A DNA stretch of 52,242 nucleotides from an uncultured Anaerolineae bacterium (GTDB taxonomy: Bacteria > Chloroflexota > Anaerolineae > Anaerolineales > Villigracilaceae), in contig CAINXK010000224.1 in assembly GCA_903854805.1 (NCBI GenBank), positions 1-52,242 on the forward strand, read 5' to 3'. Shown one piece after another: positions 17,902-26,437 of the stretch. How positions within the stretch are numbered: position 1 is the stretch's first letter; the number at the start of each line of letters is the position of its first letter. The translations under genes were made by a program, and so were the position numbers. The notes beneath the pieces were generated by a model that saw only the letters and a program-made list of their open reading frames with translations, searched no databases and was not told the origin of the DNA.

Positions 17902-18477
17902 ATGTCGAAGTTGTTGGATTTTCTTAAAAACCCAGGAGTGCAAATAGGAATGCTCGCAGCCTTCCTGGTGCTGATCAGTGCTGGAGCCTGGGGAATTTAC
18001 CAAACCCAGATACCCCCCACCCAACCAATCCAATTCCCTCACAGCACCCATGTGAATTTGCAAATCCCCTGCCTATATTGTCACCCTGGCGCATGGCGGC
18101 AAGCTTCAGCTGGTTTACCCACCGAGCAAAAATGTTGGGCATGCCACGGCCAATTGAAAAAATATTTTCAGCCAGAAGTGCCAGTTGGGAATTGGCCGGT
18201 TGAATTACAGAAGCTCAATAAGTATGTACAAGAAAACAAGCCCATCGACTGGGTTCCTGTTTACCAGGTGCCGGATTTTGTGCATTTCAATCATCGCCCA
18301 CATATCGCGGCCGGTTTGAACTGCGAAAATTGTCATGGTGACATGAGCAAAAAGACTGTTGCCACACTCGAGCAAACTGTAAATATGGGTTGGTGCATCA
18401 CCTGTCACAAAGCCAAAACCGAGAATGACGTGGTCAAACGCACTAAATTGCTTGATTGCAGTACTTGCCATTATTAG
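17902..18477 (+). CDS. actA: Alternative complex III pentaheme cytochrome ActA
   Basis: This 191-residue protein has an N-terminal membrane anchor (IGMLAAFLVLISAGAWGIY) and exactly five heme sites: CLYCH, CWACH, CENCH, CITCH and CSTCH. The order and the FPHSTHVNLQIPCLYCH and FVHFNHRPHIAAGLNCENCH segments match ActA of alternative complex III. In that complex ActA passes electrons among its hemes outside the membrane. AGGAGAG precedes the ATG. It heads the row of act genes, 75 bases before actB1. Confidence 0.92.
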   Translation: MSKLLDFLKNPGVQIGMLAAFLVLISAGAWGIYQTQIPPTQPIQFPHSTHVNLQIPCLYCHPGAWRQASAGLPTEQKCWACHGQLKKYFQPEVPVGNWPVELQKLNKYVQENKPIDWVPVYQVPDFVHFNHRPHIAAGLNCENCHGDMSKKTVATLEQTVNMGWCITCHKAKTENDVVKRTKLLDCSTCHY

Positions 18478-18551
18478 ACTTCACGGGATATCTTTCTCAA
18501 CCATGGCCCCCCGGCTCGGATAGAGTTCCGTAATAAAAGGATCAATGATCA

Positions 18552-20720
18552 ATGACTGAAAAAATTTCCCGGCGCGATTTTCTAAAAATAGCTGGCGCAG
18601 GCACTGCAATAACCACGATGCTGACCGGATGCGGACCAGCTTCCCGTTATACAACCCGCGAACCGTACACAAAAATGCCCGAATATAACTATAACGGGCA
18701 GAGTACTTACTACGCCACAACCTGCCGCGAATGTGCTGCCGGGTGCGGGCTGGTGATCCGTACCATGCAAGGGCGCGCCCTCAAAGCAGAAGGTAATAAG
18801 TACAACCCGGTAAACTTGGGTAAAACCTGTGCACGCGGGCAATCTACATTACATGGATTGTATAATCCGGATCGCATTCAAAACCCTGGCAAGCATACTC
18901 GTGGCGATAAGACTTTTACTGATCTGGATTGGGAGACTGCAACTGGTATAGTAGCCAATGCACTTAAAACCAACCCTGATGAAATTGCCTTCCTGGTGGG
19001 GATGGCGCCGGATCACCTGTTCGACCTGGTCACGGATCTATGCAAATCACTTGGTGCAGCCGCGCCAGTTCGTTATGGCGCTCTCGGCCTTTTTGAAACC
19101 CGCGCCACACTTGGCGAAGCCGCCCGCGCAGTATTTGGCAAACCCGACCTGCTCTTCTTTGATTTCGCCGGGGCAGATGTAACCTTCTCCTTTGGCGCAA
19201 ATTTTCTTGAAACCTGGCTTAGCCCGGTTGCATATACTCGCGGTTTCGCAAAAATGCGACAGGGGACCAACCGGCGCGGTTATCTTGTTCACTTTGAAGC
19301 ACGCATGTCTCAAACCGGCACGAAAGCTGATGAGTGGATCCCGATTACGCCAGGGAGTGAAGGGCTCGTTGCGGCTGCGCTTGGTAAACTGATCGCGGAA
19401 AACAAAACAGGGATTGTTCCTGCTGCCTTTGAAGGTGTGGATGTTGCCAAAGTCGCAGAAGTTTCCGGAATATCCACTGAAACATTAGAACGTCTCGCTA
19501 AAATATTTGGTGGCGCGGAAAGCCCACTGGCCGTTCCACCCGGTGCCGGATTGGGACAAAACAACGGTCTGGAGACTGCCAGAGCTGTGCTTACGCTGAA
19601 CGCGCTTGTCGGCAATCTGGGAAAACCCGGGGGAGTCTTTTTTACCCCAGCCTCTCCGATGGGTGACGAATACCAACGTGGGGCAAACACCAAAGAGATG
19701 ATGGAACTGGTTGACCGGATGAAATCCGGTAAAATCAAGACCCTTTTCATCCATGGAGTCAATCCCGTCTTCGAATTGCCGCGTTCGTTGGAGTTTGAAG
19801 TTGCGCTGAGCAAAGTGCCAAACGTCATCTCTTTCGCATCCCATCCTGACGAAACAGCGCTTTTATCAGATTATGTTTTCCCAGACCATACCGGCCTGGA
19901 ATCTTTCGGTTACCAACGCATCCCAACTGGCTCGGGACAATCGATGTTATCAGGCTCGCAGCCGGTTGTAGCTCCGTTTTACAACACCCGCGCAACTGCT
20001 GACGTAATTCTGGCAGCCGGCGCTCAAACAGGTGGCAAAGCTGCCCTGGCATTCAAGGATGAAGTTGAATATATTCAAAACAAGCTGACCGGATTGGTGG
20101 ATGCACCCGATGGATACTATTCTGGGGCTGATATGCCATCGTTTTGGGCACAATTTCAACAGTACGGTGGCTGGTGGCAAAACGCTTACAGCCTGGGTAC
20201 GCCCAATGCCGCTGGTGCGCTTGACCAGGCCTTGAAAGTTACTCCCGCGCAGTTTGAAGGTGACGGCGAGTATATCCTTTACCCGTTTGTTTCCCCAATT
20301 CTGGGTGAATCCGGTGCAAACAAACCCTGGCTGCAGGAAACTCCGGACCCAACAACCACGGTAATGTGGAATTCCTGGCTAGAGATCAATCCAAAGACCG
20401 CCGAAGATCTGGGTATTAAAGATGACGATGTCGTCAAGGTAGTTTCAGATTTCGGCGAATTGGAAGTTTCCGTATTAATCTATCGAGCCATTCGACCCGA
20501 TGTGGTGGCAATTCCTTTCGGCCAGGGTCACAGTGCCTATGGACGGTATGCCGAAAAACGCGGTGTGAATCCTGCTGATTTATTCGGTAAAAATCTTAAT
20601 GGTGCCGGAGATTTGGCCTACTCCGGGGTAAAAGTCAAAATTGTAAAAACTGGTAAAAAACGTCCTCTTTCTCGCCTTGAAGGGTACACCAAGTTCGAGC
20701 AGTCAGAGAAAAAGCAATAA
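18552..20720 (+). CDS. actB: Act complex B1 subunit, molybdopterin-oxidoreductase-like
   Basis: This 722-residue protein has a Tat signal (SRRDFLK) and a lipobox-like LTGC27. It belongs to the CISM molybdoprotein superfamily. SFGANFLETWLSPVAYTRGF is typical of the ActB/Qrc branch, where the large subunit is thought to lack the molybdenum cofactor. A Cys motif Cx2Cx3Cx27C (58, 61, 65, 93), used by active relatives to bind a [4Fe-4S] cluster, is present. GLGQNNGLETARAVLTLNALVGNLGKPGG is also conserved. In many Act operons B1 and the ferredoxin part are one protein; here they are two genes 22 bases apart. Confidence 0.88.
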   Translation: MTEKISRRDFLKIAGAGTAITTMLTGCGPASRYTTREPYTKMPEYNYNGQSTYYATTCRECAAGCGLVIRTMQGRALKAEGNKYNPVNLGKTCARGQSTLHGLYNPDRIQNPGKHTRGDKTFTDLDWETATGIVANALKTNPDEIAFLVGMAPDHLFDLVTDLCKSLGAAAPVRYGALGLFETRATLGEAARAVFGKPDLLFFDFAGADVTFSFGANFLETWLSPVAYTRGFAKMRQGTNRRGYLVHFEARMSQTGTKADEWIPITPGSEGLVAAALGKLIAENKTGIVPAAFEGVDVAKVAEVSGISTETLERLAKIFGGAESPLAVPPGAGLGQNNGLETARAVLTLNALVGNLGKPGGVFFTPASPMGDEYQRGANTKEMMELVDRMKSGKIKTLFIHGVNPVFELPRSLEFEVALSKVPNVISFASHPDETALLSDYVFPDHTGLESFGYQRIPTGSGQSMLSGSQPVVAPFYNTRATADVILAAGAQTGGKAALAFKDEVEYIQNKLTGLVDAPDGYYSGADMPSFWAQFQQYGGWWQNAYSLGTPNAAGALDQALKVTPAQFEGDGEYILYPFVSPILGESGANKPWLQETPDPTTTVMWNSWLEINPKTAEDLGIKDDDVVKVVSDFGELEVSVLIYRAIRPDVVAIPFGQGHSAYGRYAEKRGVNPADLFGKNLNGAGDLAYSGVKVKIVKTGKKRPLSRLEGYTKFEQSEKKQ

Positions 20721-20742
20721 CGGTATTAAGGAGAGAGAACTC

Positions 20743-21498
20743 ATGGCTAAACATAATATTCCAGAGGTGAAAGCGGATTGGGAAGCAACCCCAGGGATCT
20801 GGGGCATGTCCATTGATATGGATATTTGTACTGGGTGCCAGGCCTGTGTGGCCGCATGCGCTATGGAAAACAACATACCATTTGTCGGCGAAACAGACTC
20901 AGGTTATGGTCGTTCACTGCACTGGATGCGGATAGAACACACTTGGGAAGGTGAATACCCTGAAGTCGCCGCAACCAGTTTTCAACCAGTCATTTGTCAG
21001 CAATGCGGTAACGCCCCTTGCGAACCGGTCTGTCCTGTCTTCGCGTCTGTACACAGTCAATCAGAAGATTTGAACCTGCAAGTTTACAACCGCTGCGTTG
21101 GTACGCGTTACTGCGCCAACAACTGCCCTTATGTTGCACGTGTTTTCAATATGCGCGATTACGACCGCCCCGAGCCACTGCCAAACCAGTTTAACCCGGA
21201 TGTGACAGTGCGCCGGCGTGGCATTATGGAAAAATGTACCTTCTGCATCCAGCGCATCCATAAAGGCCAGGATCAGGCTAAGTCTGAGGGTCGGGACGTG
21301 ATGGATGGTGAAGTTGTGCCTGCCTGCGCACAAGCCTGCCCGGCAGATGCGATCGTATTCGGACGTTTGGATGATCCGGAAAGCCGCGTGAGCTTGCTCT
21401 CGAAAAATGGCCGTGGCATCAAAATGATGGAAGATCTCGGCACCTTGCCGCGTGTGACATACCTGAAAGAGGAGAAGACCTATGGCCGTAATGGCTAA
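20743..21498 (+). CDS. actB: Act complex B2 subunit, four-cluster ferredoxin
   Basis: This 251-residue iron-sulfur protein has four Cys groups: CTGCQACVAAC, CQQCGNAPCEPVC, CVGTRYCANNC and CTFC...CAQAC. That pattern is the PsrB/NrfC/ActB2 arrangement for four cubane-type clusters, one of which is [3Fe-4S] in known Act complexes. It has no signal of its own and probably travels with the Tat-exported B1 subunit. The ATG at 20743 has AAGGAGAG. The stop overlaps the start of actC by 17 bases, implying translational coupling. Confidence 0.9.
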   Translation: MAKHNIPEVKADWEATPGIWGMSIDMDICTGCQACVAACAMENNIPFVGETDSGYGRSLHWMRIEHTWEGEYPEVAATSFQPVICQQCGNAPCEPVCPVFASVHSQSEDLNLQVYNRCVGTRYCANNCPYVARVFNMRDYDRPEPLPNQFNPDVTVRRRGIMEKCTFCIQRIHKGQDQAKSEGRDVMDGEVVPACAQACPADAIVFGRLDDPESRVSLLSKNGRGIKMMEDLGTLPRVTYLKEEKTYGRNG

Positions 21499-22945
21499 TT
21501 CTGCCCCCCACGCTGCTGGTGGGCAACCTCATTCGCACTCCGCAGAACAAGACCATGAAGCCCATCTGCGCGAAGAGCATCTGATGCTCGATCCACGACC
21601 TCGCGGTGAAATGAACGCGATGGTTATGGAATCAATGACCACAACCAGTTGGAAATTTTGGGTAATCGCAGCCATTCTGACAGTTGTAGTTGTGATCTGC
21701 CTGGGATATTACTGGGGGTTAATGATTTCACAAGGCCTGGGAGTGGCAGGTGTCAACCGGCCTATCTACTGGGGCATCTTTCTGGTCAACACGGTTTTCT
21801 GGATTGGCATCAGCCATGCCGGAACCTTCGTCTCAGCTCTGCTGCGAGTATTCAAGGCTGAATTCCGGCGCCCATTTACACGCGCCGCTGAATTGATGAC
21901 AACCTTTGGTCTTGTACAGGCGGGCCTGAGCATTTTTATGCACATGGGCCGTATCTGGCTGGCATATTGGCTGTTTCCCTATTCCAACGAACGCAATTTG
22001 TGGCCCAATTTTCATTCGCCACTCTCGTGGGATTTTCTCGCCATCAACACTTATTTGCTATCGAGCACCATGTACCTGTTTCTGCCGCTCATCCCCGATT
22101 TGGCTATGGCGCGTGACCAATCCAAGGGTTGGCGCAAGATCGTGTATCGCACTCTGGCACTTGGGTTTCGGGGTACAGAAGGTGAATGGACTCATCTGCG
22201 CTTCGCCATGAACCTGTTTGCTTTCGCTATTCTCCCAGTCATGTTTTCTGTGCATACCATCGTATCCTGGGATTTTGCAGCCGCCATGCGCCCGGGATGG
22301 AGTTCGACAATCTTTGGCCCATACTTCGTCGTAGGGGCGTTGCAATCTGGTCTTTCAGCCGTTGCCATGGTATTGATTGTGGTACGTGCCACCATGAAAA
22401 ACATGAAATATTTCATCCGCCCCGAACATTTGGATGCGCTTGGAAAATTGATGTTGATCATTTCGATGACCTGGGCCTATTTCTTCTTCAACGATTATAT
22501 GGTGCAATGGTATAACGGCGATAAATGGACCGATATCTTGCTGCACTTTCATGAGGAAGGTCCGCTTGGTTGGATGTGGTATGCCATGCTAATTTTCAAC
22601 GTGGCAGTTCCCTGGCTAACTCTTTGGAATAAGAAGATCCGCCGAAACCCAACAGCCCTGTTTATTATTGGTTTTCTGGTAAACGTGGCCATGTGGTTTG
22701 AACGCTACATCATTGTACCTACCTCGCTCAGCATAAATCGTTTCCCCTTCACCTACCAGTTCTACAAGCCTGGTGTGGAAATTCCGCTCAGCATTGGCAC
22801 ATTGGCACTTTTCATCCTGCTGTATATGCTTGCTTCGCGCATCATCCCACTCGTACCAGTCTGGGAAGTACAAGAAGGCCAGATGGCCCACAGCCTGCGC
22901 AAGTTCGGCAAAGAGTCCATCGTTACGGTCAGCGATTTAGAATAA
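21482..22945 (+). CDS. actC: Act complex NrfD-like quinone-binding subunit ActC
   Basis: This 487-residue NrfD/PsrC-family integral membrane protein has about ten helices and a His-rich N-terminal arm. It is the likely site of menaquinol oxidation. RPIYWGIFLVNTVFWIGISHAGTFVSALLRVF and a later EGTRS-free loop GTEGEWTHLRFAMNLFAFAILP fit the family. The ATG at 21482 has GGAG seven bases before; an ATG nine bases later is possible. A second NrfD-like subunit, ActF, normally completes the complex but is absent from this window. Confidence 0.93.
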   Translation: MAVMANSAPHAAGGQPHSHSAEQDHEAHLREEHLMLDPRPRGEMNAMVMESMTTTSWKFWVIAAILTVVVVICLGYYWGLMISQGLGVAGVNRPIYWGIFLVNTVFWIGISHAGTFVSALLRVFKAEFRRPFTRAAELMTTFGLVQAGLSIFMHMGRIWLAYWLFPYSNERNLWPNFHSPLSWDFLAINTYLLSSTMYLFLPLIPDLAMARDQSKGWRKIVYRTLALGFRGTEGEWTHLRFAMNLFAFAILPVMFSVHTIVSWDFAAAMRPGWSSTIFGPYFVVGALQSGLSAVAMVLIVVRATMKNMKYFIRPEHLDALGKLMLIISMTWAYFFFNDYMVQWYNGDKWTDILLHFHEEGPLGWMWYAMLIFNVAVPWLTLWNKKIRRNPTALFIIGFLVNVAMWFERYIIVPTSLSINRFPFTYQFYKPGVEIPLSIGTLALFILLYMLASRIIPLVPVWEVQEGQMAHSLRKFGKESIVTVSDLE

Positions 22946-22957
22946 GAGGAGATTAGA

Positions 22958-23482
22958 ATGAGTGATAAAACCATGCTCCTGGCCTTGTTCCCGGACCTTG
23001 ACCCTGCCGCGCAAGCAGTTGAAAAACTGCGCCAACTCGGTGTTTCAGACGACCATGTTAATATAATTTCAGGCATTCCGGTGACTGAAGCGATGATGGG
23101 ACGACCCAAACAACCGAGTAATGTTCCGCGACTTGCGCTGGGGGGCGCTATCGGTGGAATGCTGGTGGGAGCCCTGCTGGCTTTCTGGACGCCAACTGTC
23201 TACCCGCTAAACGTAGGCGGGCAGCCTATCATCCCTGGGCCTCCCAGCGTTGTGGTAGTTTTTGAGATGACCATGCTAGGGATGTTGATCAGCACCTTCC
23301 TGGGTGTATTTCTTGACAGCCGGTTTCCATCTTATGAACCCAAGGAATATGTTCCGGAAATCAGTGATGGCAAAATCGCCATTCTGATCGAATGCCAACC
23401 GGAGGAAGAAAAGGAGATCGAAGCCGCAATGAACAGTCTCGGCGCAGAATCTGTCAAACACGCGGAGGCGCAATTACTATGA
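22958..23482 (+). CDS. actD: Act complex subunit ActD (DUF3341)
   Basis: This 174-residue protein has a soluble ferredoxin-like start (LALFPDLDPAAQAVEKLRQLGVSDDHVNIISGIPV). Two membrane helices follow (LGGAIGGMLVGALLAFWTP and VVFEMTMLGMLISTFLGVFLD), then a C-terminal soluble part. This is the ActD/DUF3341 layout. In known complexes ActD contacts the membrane core. Its stop overlaps the actE start as ATGA. AGAGGAG precedes the ATG. Confidence 0.92.
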   Translation: MSDKTMLLALFPDLDPAAQAVEKLRQLGVSDDHVNIISGIPVTEAMMGRPKQPSNVPRLALGGAIGGMLVGALLAFWTPTVYPLNVGGQPIIPGPPSVVVVFEMTMLGMLISTFLGVFLDSRFPSYEPKEYVPEISDGKIAILIECQPEEEKEIEAAMNSLGAESVKHAEAQLL

Positions 23483-24021
23483 GCTTCTTCCAGCGACTAT
23501 TAATGGTCTTCGCTTTTGCAGCCCTGCTGTTGGGCGTTTTGATGATCTTCACTTACGATGTTGTCAAAATTGATTGGATCAGTTTCATGGAGATCCAGCC
23601 ATCCTTTAGACCGATGGAAAACCCCCTTCCTGTTGCTGCCCGTTCAGTCCCGATCGAAGGCGCTGCATATATTGCCGGTCAGGGCGCGCCCACAAATCCC
23701 GTGTCCAGCGACCCTGTATCCGTAGAACGCGGACGTGTGCTGTATACAGTCACATGCATTCAATGCCATGGGGCTAAGGCGGATGGGAACGGCGTGATTG
23801 GCGGCGCATTGGTGTTTCCACCTGCGAACCTGACAGGCGATATCGTCCAAAACAAACCTGATGGCGCCTTGTTCTTGACGATTTCCAATGGCATCCAGGG
23901 CACAGGTGGACAAATCCACATGCCAGCTCTGAATGAAAATCTGACTGTCCGTGATCGCTGGGATGTGGTTAATTACATCCGTACTGTCAAGGCGTCTGCC
24001 ACTTCAACGCCACAGCCTTAA
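23479..24021 (+). CDS. actE: Act complex monoheme cytochrome ActE
   Basis: This 180-residue protein has an N-terminal membrane or lipoprotein-like helix (LLMVFAFAALLLGVLMIF) and one heme site, TCIQCHGAKADGNG. The probable sixth ligand Met is in IHMPALNENL. WDVVNYIRT is the usual closing helix of class I cytochrome c. In the Act complex ActE is the monoheme cytochrome that can pass electrons onward. I chose ATG 23479, which gives the ATGA coupling to actD and a clean N-terminus. Confidence 0.9.
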   Translation: MSFFQRLLMVFAFAALLLGVLMIFTYDVVKIDWISFMEIQPSFRPMENPLPVAARSVPIEGAAYIAGQGAPTNPVSSDPVSVERGRVLYTVTCIQCHGAKADGNGVIGGALVFPPANLTGDIVQNKPDGALFLTISNGIQGTGGQIHMPALNENLTVRDRWDVVNYIRTVKASATSTPQP

Positions 24022-24032
24022 CGGAGGCATCC

Positions 24033-24695
24033 ATGAAGGATAACACCAAGAAAATTATCGGCACGGTTCTGATTGGCCTACCCACCCTATTAGCAGTCTG
24101 GACGTTTAGTCTATACTTCTTTGGGTGTGGGATGACCAACTCATGCACCGGAATACCACAACCGGATCTAACCCCCATCCCGACCCTGGTGGCGGCAACA
24201 ATGCCTGCTCCGAAAGTTGGCCTGGAGGCGGCAGCGGCTGCACCCAAATGCCACATCGCTGCCGTAAACCTGATCGGTGCCTGGGTTTCTGCGGGCTATA
24301 CCGAAAAGGATCCGTTCAAGTTCACCGACAGCAAAGGCACACCCTGCACCGGGACCTTCAAGGCAGATGTCCAGAAACTGTTTGTGACCCCCAATTTTTG
24401 GTATGATGGCGCACCCGCTTGTACCACCTGCCACTACTCGGATGTTGCCAAATCCACAAAGAATATGGATTTGAGCAGTTATGGCGGCATTTTGGCTGGT
24501 TCCAACCGCTTGAATGGTGCAGCAAAAGGAAATGACATTCTAGGTGCTGGGAACTGGAATGATGCACTGCTTTATAAAATGCTGTTCGCGCCCGATGGAA
24601 AAACTGAAATTGGTCGTCCTGCCATGCCGCTTGGCCGCCCGGCCAGCGTACCGGCAGAAGGGCCCGTGATCAGCGCCGGCATACCAACCCCATAA
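24033..24695 (+). CDS. Membrane-anchored monoheme cytochrome-like protein
   Basis: I cannot place this 220-residue protein in a named family. It starts with a membrane helix (VLIGLPTLLAVWTFSLYFF) followed by a Cys (residue 32) that could be lipidated. A Pro-rich linker follows, then a single heme motif PACTTCHYSDVAKS. The rest (MDLSSYGGILAGSNRL ... LLYKMLFAPDGKTEIGRPAMPLG) resembles 'cytochrome c, PA14/DUF1549-like' heme segments, with Met near the end as a possible ligand. GGAGG precedes the ATG, and it closes the Act operon before a strong terminator. It is a candidate extra subunit or electron acceptor. Confidence 0.75.
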   Translation: MKDNTKKIIGTVLIGLPTLLAVWTFSLYFFGCGMTNSCTGIPQPDLTPIPTLVAATMPAPKVGLEAAAAAPKCHIAAVNLIGAWVSAGYTEKDPFKFTDSKGTPCTGTFKADVQKLFVTPNFWYDGAPACTTCHYSDVAKSTKNMDLSSYGGILAGSNRLNGAAKGNDILGAGNWNDALLYKMLFAPDGKTEIGRPAMPLGRPASVPAEGPVISAGIPTP

Positions 24696-24708
24696 AAACA
24701 AGAAATGC

Positions 24709-24755
24709 ATAAAGAAAAGGGCTGTCCCACAAAACAGGACAGCCCTTTTCTTTAT
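24709..24755. terminator. Bidirectional terminator after the Act operon
   Basis: A perfect 17-bp stem (24711-24727 with 24737-24753) has A-rich left and T-rich right flanks. It serves the plus Act operon and the convergent acyltransferase gene. Confidence 0.88.
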
Positions 24756-24778
24756 GCTCAGACAAAAAGTGGTACGAC

Positions 24779-25456
24779 TTACGCAGAAAAACGCAAAAAC
24801 TTTTCAGTTGCATTCTCAAGATCAGTATATTCGCCACGATATTCTTCCGGTAAGAGTTTGGCCAATTGATACATCATTTCATCTGCCATCTTCTGACGGA
24901 TTTCCTTGGTGACTCGTTCACCATGCGCATCCAGCGAAAAAATGGGACCAACCCGGATATTAAAACTGGTCCGTTTAAATTGTTTAACATTATTCCCGAA
25001 ATTTTCTCCACCCCAATGGACCATCGGCTGCAACGGCGCCCCACTGTGCAGGGCCAGCATGGCAATGCCACCATGTGCGCGCAGTAATTTTCCTTCACGA
25101 CTGCGGGTCCCTTCCGGTGAAATACCCAGAATAAAACCCTTCTCGAGAACTTCAAAGGCTTTTCGCATGGCGACCATATCCGCTTCGCCGCGATGGATAG
25201 GGATGATTTCCCAAAGTGTGAAGACCCAGTTCAGGAACCAGTTATTCCAGGTTTCCACCTTGGCAATTGCAGTCACCTTTTTCCTGGGCTGAAGTTGAGT
25301 GTACATAATTGGCGCTTCAACCATGCCGGTATGATTGGTAAAAAGGATCAATGGTCCGGTCTGAGGCACTTTTTTTAATTCTTTGGCATCAATCCGACAC
25401 ATCACGTCCAGACCAAGCTTGCAACCATAGGTCACAATCCACTTCAGCAGGTTCAT
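24779..25456 (-). CDS. PlsC-like glycerolipid acyltransferase
   Basis: This 225-residue member of the PlsC family probably acylates lysophosphatidate or a related lipid at the inner membrane face. The catalytic box reads FTNHTGMVEAP, that is His42-x4-Glu47, where His-x4-Asp is usual. Substrate boxes FTLWEIIPIHRGE and ISPEGTRSREGKL are normal. Its ATG overlaps the stop of the lipid kinase gene as ATGA, so the two are coupled. Activity is likely but the Glu substitution leaves some doubt. Confidence 0.87.
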   Translation of the reverse strand: MNLLKWIVTYGCKLGLDVMCRIDAKELKKVPQTGPLILFTNHTGMVEAPIMYTQLQPRKKVTAIAKVETWNNWFLNWVFTLWEIIPIHRGEADMVAMRKAFEVLEKGFILGISPEGTRSREGKLLRAHGGIAMLALHSGAPLQPMVHWGGENFGNNVKQFKRTSFNIRVGPIFSLDAHGERVTKEIRQKMADEMMYQLAKLLPEEYRGEYTDLENATEKFLRFSA

Positions 25457-26379
25457 GTCACGGCCCCCATTACTTCAAGTTGTTTGGGAAAAATCTCTAT
25501 GCTCAATTCGTGTCCTTCCTCACAAAATATTTCACCATCCATTTGGACAGGTAAGGTACCTGCGATAGCCGTCACTTTAACTTTTCTGGCTTGCGCCATG
25601 CGAATTTCCGGTTGAGTGGCCTGAGTTCCCTTGATAAAGTGTGGAAGCAGGGAAAACATGCGCATCCGGCCCACCGAGCTGGCAATACAAAGATCGAACA
25701 AACCGTCATCAGCCCTGGCACCTGGAGCAGTCCAAAACCCACCGCCAATACGCCTGCCATTCATCACAGAAACCATCAACGCTTTTTGCACAAATATTTC
25801 GCCATCCATGTAAATCTGAAGCGTGGGCGCAGAGGCGTAATACGTAAAAATAGTTTGGATTGCTGCGATTAGATAAGCGAACATGCCACTGGCATAAGTA
25901 ATTTTTTGCGAGAGAATGGTCCCGGCTGCATCAAAGCCGATCCCAACACAATTGCCAAAAAAACGTCCTTCGGGCAACTCATCACTCCGGGCATAACCGA
26001 TATCGATCCAGCGCCGAGTGCCAGTTTTGATAGTCTGGATTGCTGTACGCAGGTCATCGGGCAAGCCCAGGCTTGCCGCCAGATCATTTCCTGTGCCAAT
26101 GGATAGAATTCCGAGCGCAGTATGCTGCATGCCCTGAGAACGTGCTAGCATCAAGCCATTGATAACCTCATTGACCGTCCCATCGCCACTGGCACAGACT
26201 ACAACATCATAGCCCTGCCTGGCGGCAAGTTCGGCCAGTTCCGCAGCGTGCCACGGGTATTCTGTCTTTTCCAGATGGAAGTCCATCTCTAATTCTTTGA
26301 AAAACTGCTCCAACTGGGGGATAACCCTGGCCCCATAACCACGACCCGAGACAGGATTAAGAATAACAAAATATTTCAC
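25453..26379 (-). CDS. Diacylglycerol/sphingoid kinase-family protein (second copy)
   Basis: This 308-residue protein has the DAGK catalytic fold: FVILNPVSGRG, then the nucleotide motif CASGDGTVNEVINGL, then IGTGNDLAASLGLP. The C-terminal half has GIGFDAAGTIL, GGGFWTAPGARADDGLFDLCIA and VQMDGEIF. It would phosphorylate diacylglycerol or another lipid alcohol. The start is GTG at 26379. It is closely similar to the next gene upstream (26438-27355), so the pair comes from tandem duplication. It is coupled to the acyltransferase, which fits phosphatidate supply. Confidence 0.9.
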   Translation of the reverse strand: MKYFVILNPVSGRGYGARVIPQLEQFFKELEMDFHLEKTEYPWHAAELAELAARQGYDVVVCASGDGTVNEVINGLMLARSQGMQHTALGILSIGTGNDLAASLGLPDDLRTAIQTIKTGTRRWIDIGYARSDELPEGRFFGNCVGIGFDAAGTILSQKITYASGMFAYLIAAIQTIFTYYASAPTLQIYMDGEIFVQKALMVSVMNGRRIGGGFWTAPGARADDGLFDLCIASSVGRMRMFSLLPHFIKGTQATQPEIRMAQARKVKVTAIAGTLPVQMDGEIFCEEGHELSIEIFPKQLEVMGAVT

Positions 26380-26437
26380 ATTACACCCGTTCTTCCTGGT
26401 CTCCGAAGCTGCTGGAGGCTCAGGACGTGGATAGAAT

